Shown piece after piece: positions 36,045 to 47,900 of a DNA stretch of 64,000 nt (its first letter is position 1; each line of letters begins with the position of its first letter). The DNA is taken from positions 682,001 through 746,000 of the forward strand of contig JAGTWJ010000013.1 in assembly GCA_020064725.1 (NCBI GenBank), read 5' to 3'. This DNA comes from Drechslerella dactyloides (taxonomy: Eukaryota > Ascomycota > Orbiliomycetes > Orbiliales > Orbiliaceae). A model generated the notes under the pieces. It saw nothing but the letters and a program-made list of their open reading frames with translations. It was not told the DNA's origin and made no database searches. The position numbers and the translations under genes were made by a program.

Positions 36045-37218
36045 ATAACCGGGCCAGCGGAAATCGGCAAGACATTTACCTCTGCAATGATTATCAAAGC
36101 AGCTTTTGGTTTAGAACGCTTTGTTTAGACTCTCATAGCTTCCCAGCAGATTTCAGCACCGCAATGTATTCCCGAATAATTCATGGATAATCTCGAGAGC
36201 GTTGAGAAAGAGAAGGTCTTATAAACTCAAAGGAAAATCGCCCATGACAAGATGGCAAAACGTGGAGATACAAATCTGTCATTGATCACCGACAACAACA
36301 GTATGAGCCACTTCCCGAAGTCCATGACCGACTCCCAAGAATCTGCGGTTTTCAAAAACACCGCAATTCTGCTTCACAACTGTGGATATCATTCTAAGAG
36401 ATATGCCGGAAGATTTGGACATCGGCCCGTGCTTAATCGACAAGGAGGGTGTTACTTTGAGCTGGACAGCCTAAAATCCGTCGCAAAACTCCCACGGGAC
36501 CTTGAAGAGACTCATCTTAACTGAAGACTATATGCAGCTCCAGCCATACTCACTTGCCACCAGCCGAGTCACCAGCAGGAGTCTGATTCTTCATTTAGAG
36601 ACAGCAAAGTGGCATAACGCCATGCTTATCTGCAACTATAGAATGTGCACCAAAATCTCGGAAATCCTCCGAGGACTTATTTGCAATTCAGATTCAAGAC
36701 ATATTAGGCTTATCAGAAGCCAAGACGAATTTAATTGCAGGACATACAACATCATTCCGAGGACCCGAGCAGAAAGAACAAGCTTGTCAAATCTTTACCA
36801 GGAGGTAGCTAGGCTGGCCTGCTGGTTGGCTGTGGAAGGTAGAAGGAGACCCAAGGAACTCCCTTACTAACTTTGCCGAAGTCACGATTATCCTTGCTAG
36901 GTCACTAGAACTCAGACAGGAGAGTCAGACTGCAAGCCAGGTTAGAGTCATCACCACATACCAAGCACAGTCGTTGGATATCAGACAGCGCATAAAGGAT
37001 CAATTCACAGAGTGGCTGGAGGACGGACTAACAGTTGCAATTGTGGATGCCTTTTCAGACAGCGAACGAGCCATAACGCTGATCTCCTTAGTACGAGCGA
37101 AGGCCGACGGAATATTCGGGTTCTTTAACGACCCACATCGCATATACTGTGCTTTCAGTAGTCTCATCTACTCCAAGTGGTGGTCGGCAACTTCGATTTC
37201 ACACTCAAAGGTGTAAGT
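36045..37218 (+). pseudogene. relic of an SF1 (DNA2/NAM7, AAA_12) helicase
   Basis: Fragments of a UPF1-like helicase appear in order but in different frames with stops between them. At 36045 the frame reads ITGPAEIGKTFTSAMIIKAAF, a damaged P-loop (families of this kind read GPPGTGKT). Near 36515-36670 LTEDYMQLQPYSLA and MLICNYRMCTKISEI match the motif-III/IV region. Near 36940-37215 VRVITTYQAQSLDIRQRIK, VAIVDAFSDSERAITLISLVRA, GFFNDPHRI and finally VVGNFDFTLKGV match motifs V-VI of this family. The lost glycine/proline/threonine residues and many stops mark it as a dead gene. Such helicases are frequent in fungal accessory regions. Confidence 0.65.
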
Positions 37219-38673
37219 ATCGGTCCCCAAAATTAGAAAGTGGCACGGAAATCATCCAGAAGTCATGGTCGTTAACTCGTCATTTTTACTGTAGATCCAG
37301 AAGAACGACAACACTAAAAGGCGCGTCATCATAGATCTTGTTCGACATTCCAAATGGACACAAATTGATCTACCTCAGATAGCCGGGTAATTGAACCTGT
37401 CGAGGAGAAAGAAACCTAAATCGAGACAGAAAACCAGTAATTTAGCGATTCATAGCCAGGATTTAAAAATGCCACCATATTCCAGAAGGCTCGTGAGTCA
37501 GAGCGCTTGACTCGACACGACTAACATCGTCGAAAGAAGCGTAGTGGAAACTGTAGAATGGGCTCGCGTTCAAATTGGATGCTGTCTCTGTATCAAAGTC
37601 CATAAGTCAGACTTGAGCGATAGATCATTGAGCCGTACAACTTTACATCGTCGTGCTAATTATTGTATCTCATAACTATCTCATGTAACCGGTAGCCAGA
37701 ATAACATGCAAATCTGTTCTTCCCGAATTCGATCAATAATGTCGACTCACGAGTCCAGGTCAACATATGCACTTTAACGCAGGTAGCGGGTGATACAATC
37801 GTATCTTTGTTCTCATGCGCCAAATGTCGGCCGCGAAGCATAGTCTAAGGGAGATATCTTCCAAGAGCTAAGTTTTATGCAGTACTTGGTGAGTACTATT
37901 ATATTCTAGACTCATACCAGCCTTACATCCCGCTATCTCACCAATAAAAGGTATTGCACGCACCGGAGACACCATACCGAGTAACTAGCGTGACTTAGAT
38001 GCGCGGACACTGCCAAGCAGCTCGACAGGCTCCCATAACGTACAAATTTAACTTATCATTATCGGCCTAGACAACATTAGATCCTCGCCTGTATCATATA
38101 GGACAGCGGGCCGGCTGGATTCGTGAGACAATGAAGGCCGTCATATGCTATGCGATATATACTCGCAGGATCAATATGTTTTGAGGATGGAGAGAAGCAA
38201 CAAGCCCGATACAATTATTAAGTGCCTTTAGTTGGAGCTTTCAACCAGACGAAGTGTCTTGGAGAACGTGATTGGCCAAAAACCGGTCCAAAGGACAAGG
38301 ATGGATCTTGAATACAGCATGCGGCCAAGCGCCTCCATGAATCCAGAGTCGAAGAGAGTAGGGAGCGAAATAAAGTCCGTTATTTCATTTACCATCTGGC
38401 TAGTAGTAAGCTGACAGTGCAAGCTAAAGAGCGAGATCAATACCTCAAGCCAAGCTATGCCCATCGTTAAGATACTGGATATCATCATAGACATGACACC
38501 GCAAAACTGCACGCGCTTTAATAGCCTTTTGCAAGATCGTGCTTCGAGTAGCATCATGTACCATGAGAGTTGACATATCTACATGCGCCAACGTGCACCG
38601 GGTCTAGCTTCGGCTACAAAATGTGAGACATCTAGTTCCATTCTGGTTGCCGCCTCTAATATGACAATTAATC
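37219..38673. other. gene-poor region
   Basis: No convincing gene. A hydrophobic 109-codon frame at 38228-38557 (minus) has no recognisable motif and is weakly supported. A recurrent-motif copy (GCTGGATTCGTGAGACAA) lies at 38114-38131. Confidence 0.35.
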
Positions 38674-39630
38674 CTAGTACTGTTTACCCCAATTGCAGTT
38701 TGGCTTTGAGCGGTCTTCTTCGGGAGGCAGGGAGACCGTGTTCGTGTTCGTGTCAAAAATCAAGCAGGATTGCTTCCCGGAGTCTTCGACTTGTGTAGGC
38801 GGAGGATAGGTGCCTTGCAGAAAATCCGGATACGACTGAACTCCAACAGTTGCTTTGATATTTTGCTCCCCGCGGCCATCAGCATAAGCCATATGCCAGA
38901 CACCAGGCCTTTCTTTAAAATATGTCAACTGTAAAAAGCGCGATTCATCAGAGCATGACTCGTCGGCTGTCGCGTTCGCTGCCAAGGCGCTCAGATCGCA
39001 TACGTTCCACTGGAAGTTGTACGAAGGACCGAAATGTGGTGTGCCCTTGGAAGATGGAACTGCATATGTCCAAGCGGCACGGAATCCGGAATATGTTGGA
39101 GTAGTTCCCAGGTGCGCCCAGAGAACAGCCATAATTGTCGCAGGTGGGCAACCGTCTTTTGAGGTGGAGACGGAGCAGTCGGCAGGGTTAACGGGGAAAG
39201 GTTTGTAATCACCGGGCAGCTTGCTTGTCGATGGCTCGTCCAGGGTAATGTACCCATTAATAGAGATGAAGGCCTTGGACGATGTCTTGTTGTACACTTG
39301 AAAAGGGAATTGGAGGTCGATCGGAGTCCATGCATTGTCAAGGTCGGCTGTAGTCAAGTTGGAGAGAGGATTCACAGCGCTGGTCTCGAAAATTTCAAGA
39401 ACCTCAAAGTAATCTACCAGCTCATCGGGAGGATTCTGAGTGACCACCAAATCTGCGGATGTCATACGCGATTTGTTAGCGACAGGTGTCAGGCCCCTAA
39501 ACGACACTGTTGTGAATGTTTTTCCAGAGCTATTGCACATACCATTATTGACTTTGGCTGTAGGTAGCGCAGCGCTCAATGCAGAGGTTGTGAAGACAGC
39601 TGCCAAAGCAAATCTCGAAAACATGATCAA
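38674..39630 (-). CDS. secreted protein, paralogue of the 42555-43552 gene
   Basis: A single exon of 318 residues. A signal peptide (MFSRFALAAVFTTSALSAALP; start at 39624 or 39630) precedes a domain with about nine cysteines. Shared blocks with the other gene are FPFQVYNKTSSKAFISINGY (compare FEMKIFEKSSTTAWISMNG), a PVNPADC / PVDPSQC region, VLWAHLG / LPLWGDY, YNFQWNVC / YHISWVVC, and GVQSYPDFLQG / GAQSFPKFIQT near the end. Several N-x-S/T sites suggest glycosylation. It resembles the family of fungal secreted proteins with a beta-rich fold and no assigned activity; a role as extracellular binding protein or effector is a guess. No break is seen. Confidence 0.8.
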   Translation of the reverse strand: MIMFSRFALAAVFTTSALSAALPTAKVNNGMCNSSGKTFTTVSFRGLTPVANKSRMTSADLVVTQNPPDELVDYFEVLEIFETSAVNPLSNLTTADLDNAWTPIDLQFPFQVYNKTSSKAFISINGYITLDEPSTSKLPGDYKPFPVNPADCSVSTSKDGCPPATIMAVLWAHLGTTPTYSGFRAAWTYAVPSSKGTPHFGPSYNFQWNVCDLSALAANATADESCSDESRFLQLTYFKERPGVWHMAYADGRGEQNIKATVGVQSYPDFLQGTYPPPTQVEDSGKQSCLIFDTNTNTVSLPPEEDRSKPNCNWGKQY

Positions 39631-42554
39631 TATTTGAAACGCGCTGCAGAAAGTGGAGAAAGTATATCGGATTTCTCGTCGCTCCTATGGGCCCAAGCTG
39701 TTCTGATGACGTGACAGGTGCGTAATCCCGTCGCCAGCTTCATTGAACATCGCCTTGGAGCTTCGAATTTATAGCAATGGAATTTCATAGAGTTATGTGA
39801 GGCCTAACTATGCCAACATGAGAGTTACAGACGCTTGGGCCTTCATGACGCGCCACCTCCCCGAAGTGTAATAAAAATCTCTCCGGAGTTTTCCGATCCC
39901 GAATTACCAGGTAGTTCCAATCATCAGTACGGATGCACTGTTATAGCAACATTACATTCGAAGAAGCGAATCCCCCAAAAGCAGGGCCTGCCATCGACGC
40001 GAGTCGATGGCATTTCCTTACCATACGCGTAGAAGCCACGGGTTCTATGACGCTACAGAGATTCTGCATACATGCAACCGCAGGAAACCCCGACTGCCCA
40101 GTGATTAGCAGTCTAGTTTCTGAGACAACAGAGGAAGGTGGTATCTGAGTAAGTACTTATTCACCAGATAGTGTATCTCTTTATGCTTGATCATGGACAA
40201 AGATCAAAGATAATAGCCGGTAAATTTGGCCGGACTAATGGATATCCGGCAAATTGGTAGCCGATGCAAATAACCTGTCGAAAACCCCTTGACACCGTTG
40301 TAAATATCCTTGTACTGTCAAGTTTGGCGGAGTTTCTACATCCGGCTTAGAGATTCGTGTCGGTATATGAATCGGCAAAACTGTCCCAAATCACCTATAA
40401 CTCCACCGATACTCAACACGAATGAGATCCGATACCCGAATCCAGACTAGCCAAACGATATTGAGCTCGCACTACATTACAAAACTCTTGTTGACATTCT
40501 ATCAAGTATCCTAAATCGAGAGCGCAAGATACACGCATGCCTGGCGACTGCTTTCTGTACATGATATATCAATACATACTTATGTATATATATCGATATA
40601 TCATGCTTTGCGAATCAGTCAGGTTTCATTTTGACCGGAATAATCGGTATCAGGTCAAGTTCAACAATAAAGTTCAGCTCGTCGGCCCGAGCCGCTGACA
40701 GCTCACCTCGTCTACAAATGGCAGGGATACCCATGCTTGATATCTCACGGCTGGTTCCATACTTGACGCAAGATTTAGTCAGACGGCAAAGACAGCCTCA
40801 GATCCTCAAGCGTAGATACTTGCCTACTTGCTTAGGAAGCCGGCAGAAAGTTTTCTACGTCAAATCCGGTATACTAGGTCCGAACCAGAACCAGATTCTG
40901 GCAATACCACTACATCCTTAATTCGCAGAGCCGGCCTGTTCTCGCAGCACCATTGGAACCAACACAAAAGGAACAGCGCATCAGATTCAAACGCCTGAGC
41001 TAATAGCGAAAACAAATACCACAGCACAAATCTCAATCACAACTCGCTCGTACATCCGATCTCTACCGATCACGCTATATTTGTTTGAGGCTACTATATA
41101 GTTGCCCCCTCATATGTGACTCTTTGCTTCAAAGAATTATTAGCGCGGATATGTAGCTATCTGCGTAAAAGAGATAACGTATACGGCATTGACGCCACAC
41201 CAAAACCGACGGCTGGCCCCGAGACTACACCAAAACATTATCCCAGGCCCATTTTTTAGACCACCAACCCAGTACTGCAGTGATAGTTACTCGATCCTTG
41301 ATGCCAGTCGCTTCTATAGATCTAGACATGCACAATCCTTGCACTGTCATGTCCCTCAAGGTCTCAACCCGGCGGCCTTAGCCCTATTGAAACAGCTCGT
41401 ATACGTAACGAAGTCTTCAATCCCAAAATACCTTCTAGATATTGAACAGCGTGCTCAATATCATTAGCAAGATCGCAAACCCTTGATGTACAAAGCCTCA
41501 ACCAGTTGTTGGCGGTGAGCAGTATCATGGTGCCAGCTAATAATTCAATCCCGAGACCTGTTCCCGTTACAAAGGCGGCATGGCTTTTATTTCTAATTCT
41601 ACGACTTATTTAGATAGCTAAAATAAACCCAGAAACTTAACCAAAAAGGAATCTGCTATGAAATGATCGGCTCGGCGTTCCTACGATAGCCACCAGAGCG
41701 TTAATTACCACCTCTATTGACGTAATTTAGAAACCATGTGATGATTTCGAGTTACACACAGTATACAAGAAGAGAACCAGCACCCCCCACCCGGATTTAG
41801 TTAATGAGATCTACTATTCGTACCGAGGGACATACGCCAGGCTCTAATACAGGTTGATATAGGCAGGAAGCAGTCACATTAATTGGAGGTGGAACGGAAT
41901 ATTATTGGTACTACTATCCTAGAAATGATACCGGCCCGAAGCAGGCAAAAGGTACCTAGGTAAGGTGGCCCAGGTCCACTAAATCACTACTAGTTGAATA
42001 TTATTATTGTAGATCAGGCCGGTGAGCAAATTTTTCGACATGGGGGTACCGTAAAATAATATCGAACAGCCCGAGCGTAGAGCTTGTACGAGAAGGTAGC
42101 ATCCGAATACCTGTCATCGAGTTACAGGCCTATATTGCGATGAATATCGACCAAGGACGAAGACGCCAAACCGTGGCCTACTTCCGAATTTGAATGTGAT
42201 AAGAGCTCCAGGGCCAACAAAACACCACTTGCTTTGGAGCCAACCCAAGTGAAACCTTTCGGTCCTATTTAATACCACTGGAACGTATAAAGAAAAGTCT
42301 ACATGCCCGTCCGAGCCTGCTAGTGCAAACCACCGGAGTAGTTTGATCAGAAGCATAGAGCAGAAGTCTAGGAGTTTTTTATATATAATTAACTGTAAGT
42401 TTATCAGAATCAATTCTTTGTTGCTTGCTATCGGCCAATACACTATACTTTTGTTCAAAATTGATCAATATTATCTCCCTCTTATTTAACCCTTTTAATC
42501 GCAGACGACGCGCTAGAAGCGCTCTAGTAGACTTTACAGTATTACCATTACAAC
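39631..42554. other. gene-poor spacer between the two secreted paralogues
   Basis: About 2.9 kb with only short frames. A recurrent-motif copy (GTCTAGTTTCTGAGACAA) lies at 40110-40127 and a diverged one at 41209-41226. Confidence 0.4.
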
Positions 42555-43552
42555 ATGGTCGCCAAATTGGCCGTGTTTTTGGCCTCGTTGGTGGGGGGTG
42601 TATTTGGAGCGGCACTACCAGCTGGTGAGTCTGGACGCCCAGGTCTATAAATTTATCTGCCGTAAGAATAGTCGCGAGGGCGTCTAGTTTCCGAGACAAG
42701 CCCGTCGCTCATATACGTATACGCATACGCCAGCCGACATGGTTTCCAAAAGGACGATGTCTAGCTTGCGACAGAATCGTGCTACTTAATGTGCCGTTGC
42801 TAATATATAACACGTTGACCATTGAAGCCAGCGATAAGGTATCCATAGAGAAGAGAGATCACCTAAAGGTTTCATATCTATGGGCAGTCGGATCGGACTA
42901 CAACCTCCCTGATGATTACTCCCAAAAAACGGACGATGCATGGAGAAAAGTTGAGTTGGAGTTCGAGATGAAGATTTTCGAGAAGTCGAGCACAACCGCT
43001 TGGATATCTATGAACGGGGCATTCTGCCTAGACGACCCTACAGGCCTCGGGCCATCCGCTCCAGCAACGTCGCTTCCAGTCGACCCCAGCCAGTGCAACG
43101 GCAAAGGATGTCTTCCTAGTAATTGTGTTCTTCCTCTTTGGGGCGACTACTATCTACCCAAAAACGCAGAGAGTCAGCGCATAGTTCGCCTCACGTATCA
43201 TTATCCTTCTGGCGCTCCTCAGATCGGCCACCACTATCATATCTCGTGGGTCGTGTGCAGGAAGGGTAGCAAAGCTGGCAGTGCGGTCCAATACGAAGAT
43301 TGCGGCTCTGATAGAATCGGCTTTGTGATGAACGTGTTCAAAAGCCACCCGGGTCAGTTCTATGTATACTACGGGGAAATGCCAGCCAATACCCCGGGAA
43401 TCATCGGAGCACAGTCGTTTCCAAAGTTCATTCAGACTTCTGGGACGCCTAAACCTTATCAAGGTTCTCTTTCATGTGCTGTTATTGACACCATCACTGG
43501 AAATGTTACGGCAGGCAAAAGCAGGGAAGACTGTTCCCCGGCAGGCGCCTAG
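42555..43552 (+). CDS. secreted protein, paralogue of the 38674-39630 gene
   Basis: Exon 1 (42555-42624) encodes a signal peptide (MVAKLAVFLASLVGGVFGAA). A 203-nt intron (GTGAGT...TTGAAG) joins in phase to 42828-43552, for 264 residues. Soon after the signal comes EKRD, a Kex2-type KR cleavage site, suggesting removal of a propeptide. The mature domain aligns along its length with the minus-strand gene at 38674 (see that entry) but is shorter. The intron is unusually long for this window and contains a GTCTAGTTTCCGAGACAA motif copy. The intron's acceptor is TTGAAG, less pyrimidine-rich than usual, so the exact join is likely but not certain. Function unknown. Confidence 0.75.
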
Positions 43553-44510
43553 GCGATCTAGCTAGTGTAGCATATTGTGATGATGTACTTGCACATTCGG
43601 CGACTGTAAATTTTACAGCTGGACGAACAAATAAAAGCATGTATGTATTTAGGTCCTGATGGACGCCTTAGTCAGAATCTATCAAGCCACTGGTGTTCAT
43701 CTGTGTTGATTTAGAGTGTTTGATTAATATACTCATGGAGGGCCAATAGATACGCAACCATGAATGGCATGGGTGTCATAACGTAAACATAGCGTTTTGT
43801 GACTGGGTGGTACATGTAGACCCGGGATGGATATATTCAGGAAGGCTGCCAACCAATTGAGCAGCGGACCTCAATCTAATCCAACTTAATTGAGAATAAT
43901 AATACGCACCCCAAACAAGCATGCATGGCATCAAACGACGGCCCACCGTGAACATGTTCACAAGTCCTCTCGTAATGTTTATAGCGACGGGGTCATTAGC
44001 TGATGCAAATAAGGTCAACAGTTCACGCATGATATCATGAGATCAATGATGATAATACCGGAGTATACTGATTGAACGCACACGTCTTTCTACGAATACT
44101 CATACGGCAATTTCAGTGAGCTGCCCATCGGTCTCGAAGAAATACCACTCTAGCATTCAAAACCGTTGATAAGAGACCCGGGCTGAACGGATCTGCTTAT
44201 TACGCAATGCGGACAAAATAAGCACCGATAGCCCGCGAGACATGCTTGCAGTCCCTTACAATCCAAAAGCAGTAGCCATATAGCGCCAAAGGATCAACCA
44301 ATGTTCTATAGATCTATTTGTACACGCGTCTATTTTGTTCTACAAGAATGAAAAAAATACATAAAAGAGTGAAAGGCCGTGTCCAGCCACGCGCCAGTTA
44401 TCTTGCACCCTCACAAAAGAAGCCAGTCTCTCGTCTAGAGCCTGCTGAATTCGATTCAATCAGACTTTTGAGCTCAAGAAGTTCGAGCCAGCGAAAGCGT
44501 AGCAGCTAAT
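43553..44510. other. intergenic
   Basis: No gene seen. Convergent gene ends lie on both sides. Confidence 0.4.
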
Positions 44511-44926
44511 CTAGTAGCACTGCTCGCAGAGTGCCTTGATTCCGTTCATGCACTCGTTTGCAGACTGGTTGTTGCAGGAAGAGACGATCTTCTGGTTGTC
44601 GGTCTTGTCGCATTCACCGGCAAGAGTCGAAGTGCGGATCAGGCGCCATCCGTTGGGGCATTGGCCCTCGCAGAGAGGAGCGGTTCCGAACCACTCTTGG
44701 ATGCAGCGTCCTAATTATTGTACGGCCCGGTTAGCATACGATCGACGCTCGACTTATTTGTTGGCTTATAGATCTGAATATTTGAATACTTACTGCGAGG
44801 ATCCTGACCGTAGGGCCCGTTGCCAGCGGGTGCGGGGTAACCCTGAGGCGGGGCTCCGTAGCCGGGTTGGGGAACTGCAACGGCGAGGACAGCCGGGATA
44901 GCGAGGATGATAGCCAAGAATTGCAT
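44511..44926 (-). CDS. small secreted cysteine-rich protein (eight cysteines)
   Basis: Exon 1 is 44926-44794 and exon 2 44710-44511, with an 83-nt intron (GTAAGT...AATTAG) in phase, giving 110 residues. A signal peptide (MQFLAIILAIPAVLAVA) leads to a Pro/Gly/Tyr-rich linker (residues about 20-43), then a compact domain with eight cysteines: RCIQEWFGTAPLCEGQCPNG, then single C residues in GEC, SSC, NEC, ALC and QCY. Eight cysteines could form four disulfides. Size, secretion and cysteine density fit fungal effectors, surface-active or antimicrobial-like proteins; no specific family is recognised. Confidence 0.8.
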
Positions 44927-47900
44927 TTTGGATAGGATTGTAAAATTTAATTGATTGATAAAATTTAAAGAGAGTAGATAAGACTGCTGAAAGCAACTTA
45001 GTAGTGACTGTAGAAGGAAGTAGTAATGAAGGATGTATCGAAGCTGTTGATGATGCTGATGATGATGAGAGAGAAGTTATTTGGACGGGTGAAGTGGAAG
45101 CTTATATAGACAAAACCTCACGATATTCGGAGGTCTACGGTGCAGCTTTCAGCAGCACAAACACGCCGCATTGCGATCGTGAAGATGGAGCTGCAGCATT
45201 CTAGATCCTATAGAGGCTATGCTATAGCTTCACCTCACCGCCTCCGCGGAGCTCCAGTTCATGCTAATGTCTTCCCAAGAGGTAGCATCTTCAGGAATCA
45301 CCAGCTCCAAAGCTTCTAGGCCCATTCCCTAGCCAGGATTCGGCTGGCATATGCAAACCTCAAACTGCCCTGTGCTCAGCTGCGGTGTGCGGGTGCCAAG
45401 GCAATATCGCGATTCTAGAAGGTAACGTGTTTCATCCTGATCCGGACAGTTGTCTACCAACAGCAATGCGGCTGCGGCTCAAACTGACGCGTGACGACAC
45501 CCAACCAACCGAATAGCTGCATGAATGAAGCTTAAAAGTTTCCGATTTGAGCATATTGAAACCGTCCCGGGGGTTCGGTTCCAGTTTTGTGGCTTCGTGG
45601 CGTGTGCGGAGACGAGTAGCATGGGAGCGTATGTCGGATTTGGACTCGTACAGCGTCTTTGTGCGACAAATCGAGCCGCGACAGGCGCACCTGCCCAACT
45701 CGGCAATCTGCATTGAAACACAGCGGCGGAAGAAATTAAATGGCCGACTGTATGTGGAATATTTTTGGAAGAACGTTAAATCCCAGTTGTGGTTGCATTT
45801 TACACTGCCGTGCTTCCTAGATACTTTAAAGAGTAGAAGCCAGCTACTAGCTATTGGCTGTTAGACTCAAGCTCTGCTTGTAAGGATGAAAATTGATCTC
45901 GAAAGAATTCGAGTACCTACCAAAGTTCGCAATCCTGCTCAGCTTAGCAGAATGACTTTCTCGAGAAACTGCGGGGTGCAGTCCTGAATCCTGAGCGCTC
46001 CGCTTCCGTTTTAAGATTTTGCCTATGCCAATTCCCATTGACCATAGGACTGAGGCGTCGGGGACAGTCTCGGAGACGCTGTGTCGGGGTATCCCTACGG
46101 CGCTCATATCTGGTGATACTCTGAAGAGGGCTGTGTGGATCCATGAAGTATCCCTCATTAAATCGTTTGCGCAGTTTACGCCTCGACAAATTCAGCTACT
46201 TTTGCTCCACTACGGAGTCACTCCAAAAGTCATTCCTCGGTGGGTACAACAAAAGGTGTGTGGTAAGGTCAACCTGACGTTCGCAAACATGATTTCGATG
46301 GCATACACTAGCGGAAAGCATCATACTCCAAAGCATTGGCTATGCCCTAAACGAGTGAAGGAAAGTCGGCTCGACTTTCTCTGTCTAAAAGGCTGAAAGT
46401 AATGCCAACGCATACAGTCGACTAGGAATTAATAGTTATATCCTACAGAGTATCGCCGTTCAGGTTACGATATTTTGATCATTAATCTCCACTTGAGCTA
46501 CTATTATGAGCATTCTGGGGCTGATATCATGCCATCCGCAATCTTGGCGGCACTTCATCACGCGCGTATATAGGCTCTCATATATAGGAAGGTCTGTAGA
46601 CGAAGGAAGAAGATGCATGCAGAGTCGGTGGCGTTCACAGACCTGCAGGACAGGAACTGAATTTAGATACTGCTGCGAAAGGCATTGTCGAAAACGGGAC
46701 AGACCCGCTTGAGATTTGCAGGCGCAGTCTATGAGCAACCGCAAGTGTGGCCGAATGCAATGATCATTGCAAATGCAAACAAGCCATGTTACATCTTTGC
46801 ATCCAAGCAAACCGACGATTCTTACATGTCACGATATCAAGTTCATAGTAGTCGAGTTAATACATACGAATGCAATGCATGAGAGAGGCACAACTGCATC
46901 TACCCCTCACGTTCATACGGCAAAGCATAAACAGCATGTCAACGATCAACGTACCCACTAATGCAATGCTCTGGGCCTTCGGATAGCGCGCATAAACCGC
47001 CAACACAAGTTGCGACTCATGATTGCACAAACGTCGTGTTTGAAAGCGTAAATTGTATTTGCTTTAAGTTGCGCCAAGATAATTAGATAGACCAAGCTTC
47101 GAACGAAGGGTTTCTGGAGACTATTGCCTGGTCCGCGCTTCAACTTTTCTTTCGTATGAAAACTACCAGAACGTTCGAAGACCACCAGATTACCCCACGA
47201 TATACATCGGTATACGGTAGCGTCGCGCGGCACATTTTTCGTCGAGGCGACGGGAAATGCCACCAGCGGAACAGAGCTAGCCACCCGGATCCCGAACCCG
47301 GCCTCTCACCAGCTAGCGTCGCACTCAGGCGCGGGTTTGATGAAGTTAGAGCACTGCACGTCGACGGAGCGCAAACGGATGAGCGGAGCCACCTCGAGAC
47401 GATATAGCCGGTGTCGCTGACGTCGGTAGAAATATCAGTTGAGTCGGCTGCAGTAACCATGCATGACCAATGATGTGGCCTCGTGCGCCTGCATGGATGC
47501 CTTCAGCGGTGACCAAGAATACCAGCGCGTTTGCCGTTAGGACTGATGCAAGGTTGCCATGATGAAGTTCAACCCAACGCTAAACATGAAAATCGCGCGC
47601 CCCGGATTTGAACAACAAAACGAAGTCGCCAATTCCGGTGTGAAGGATTCGACGGAGACTCGGTTGCAAAGAAGACACCAAACCGTGATTGAGCTAAACG
47701 AGAGCCTGTTCCTGTAATTGCGGATGCTTACGAGTATATACTGCAAATCAGCCGCGGTACGAGCAACTGGCATCATCCTTCGAAGGCCTTCTGTTGGGCA
47801 TTTACCCAGCCATCTTGGCACAGCGCAGTTCACAAAGTTAATTTCAGACGACTCGCTGAAATTGCGCGTTATTTTTGTTCGCGGCACAACCAAATCCCTC

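Noticed and set aside
45046..45072. GAT-rich triplet run as a coding acidic repeat
   Set aside because: It lies in a short frame without a credible start or conserved context; treated as a simple repeat in spacer DNA.
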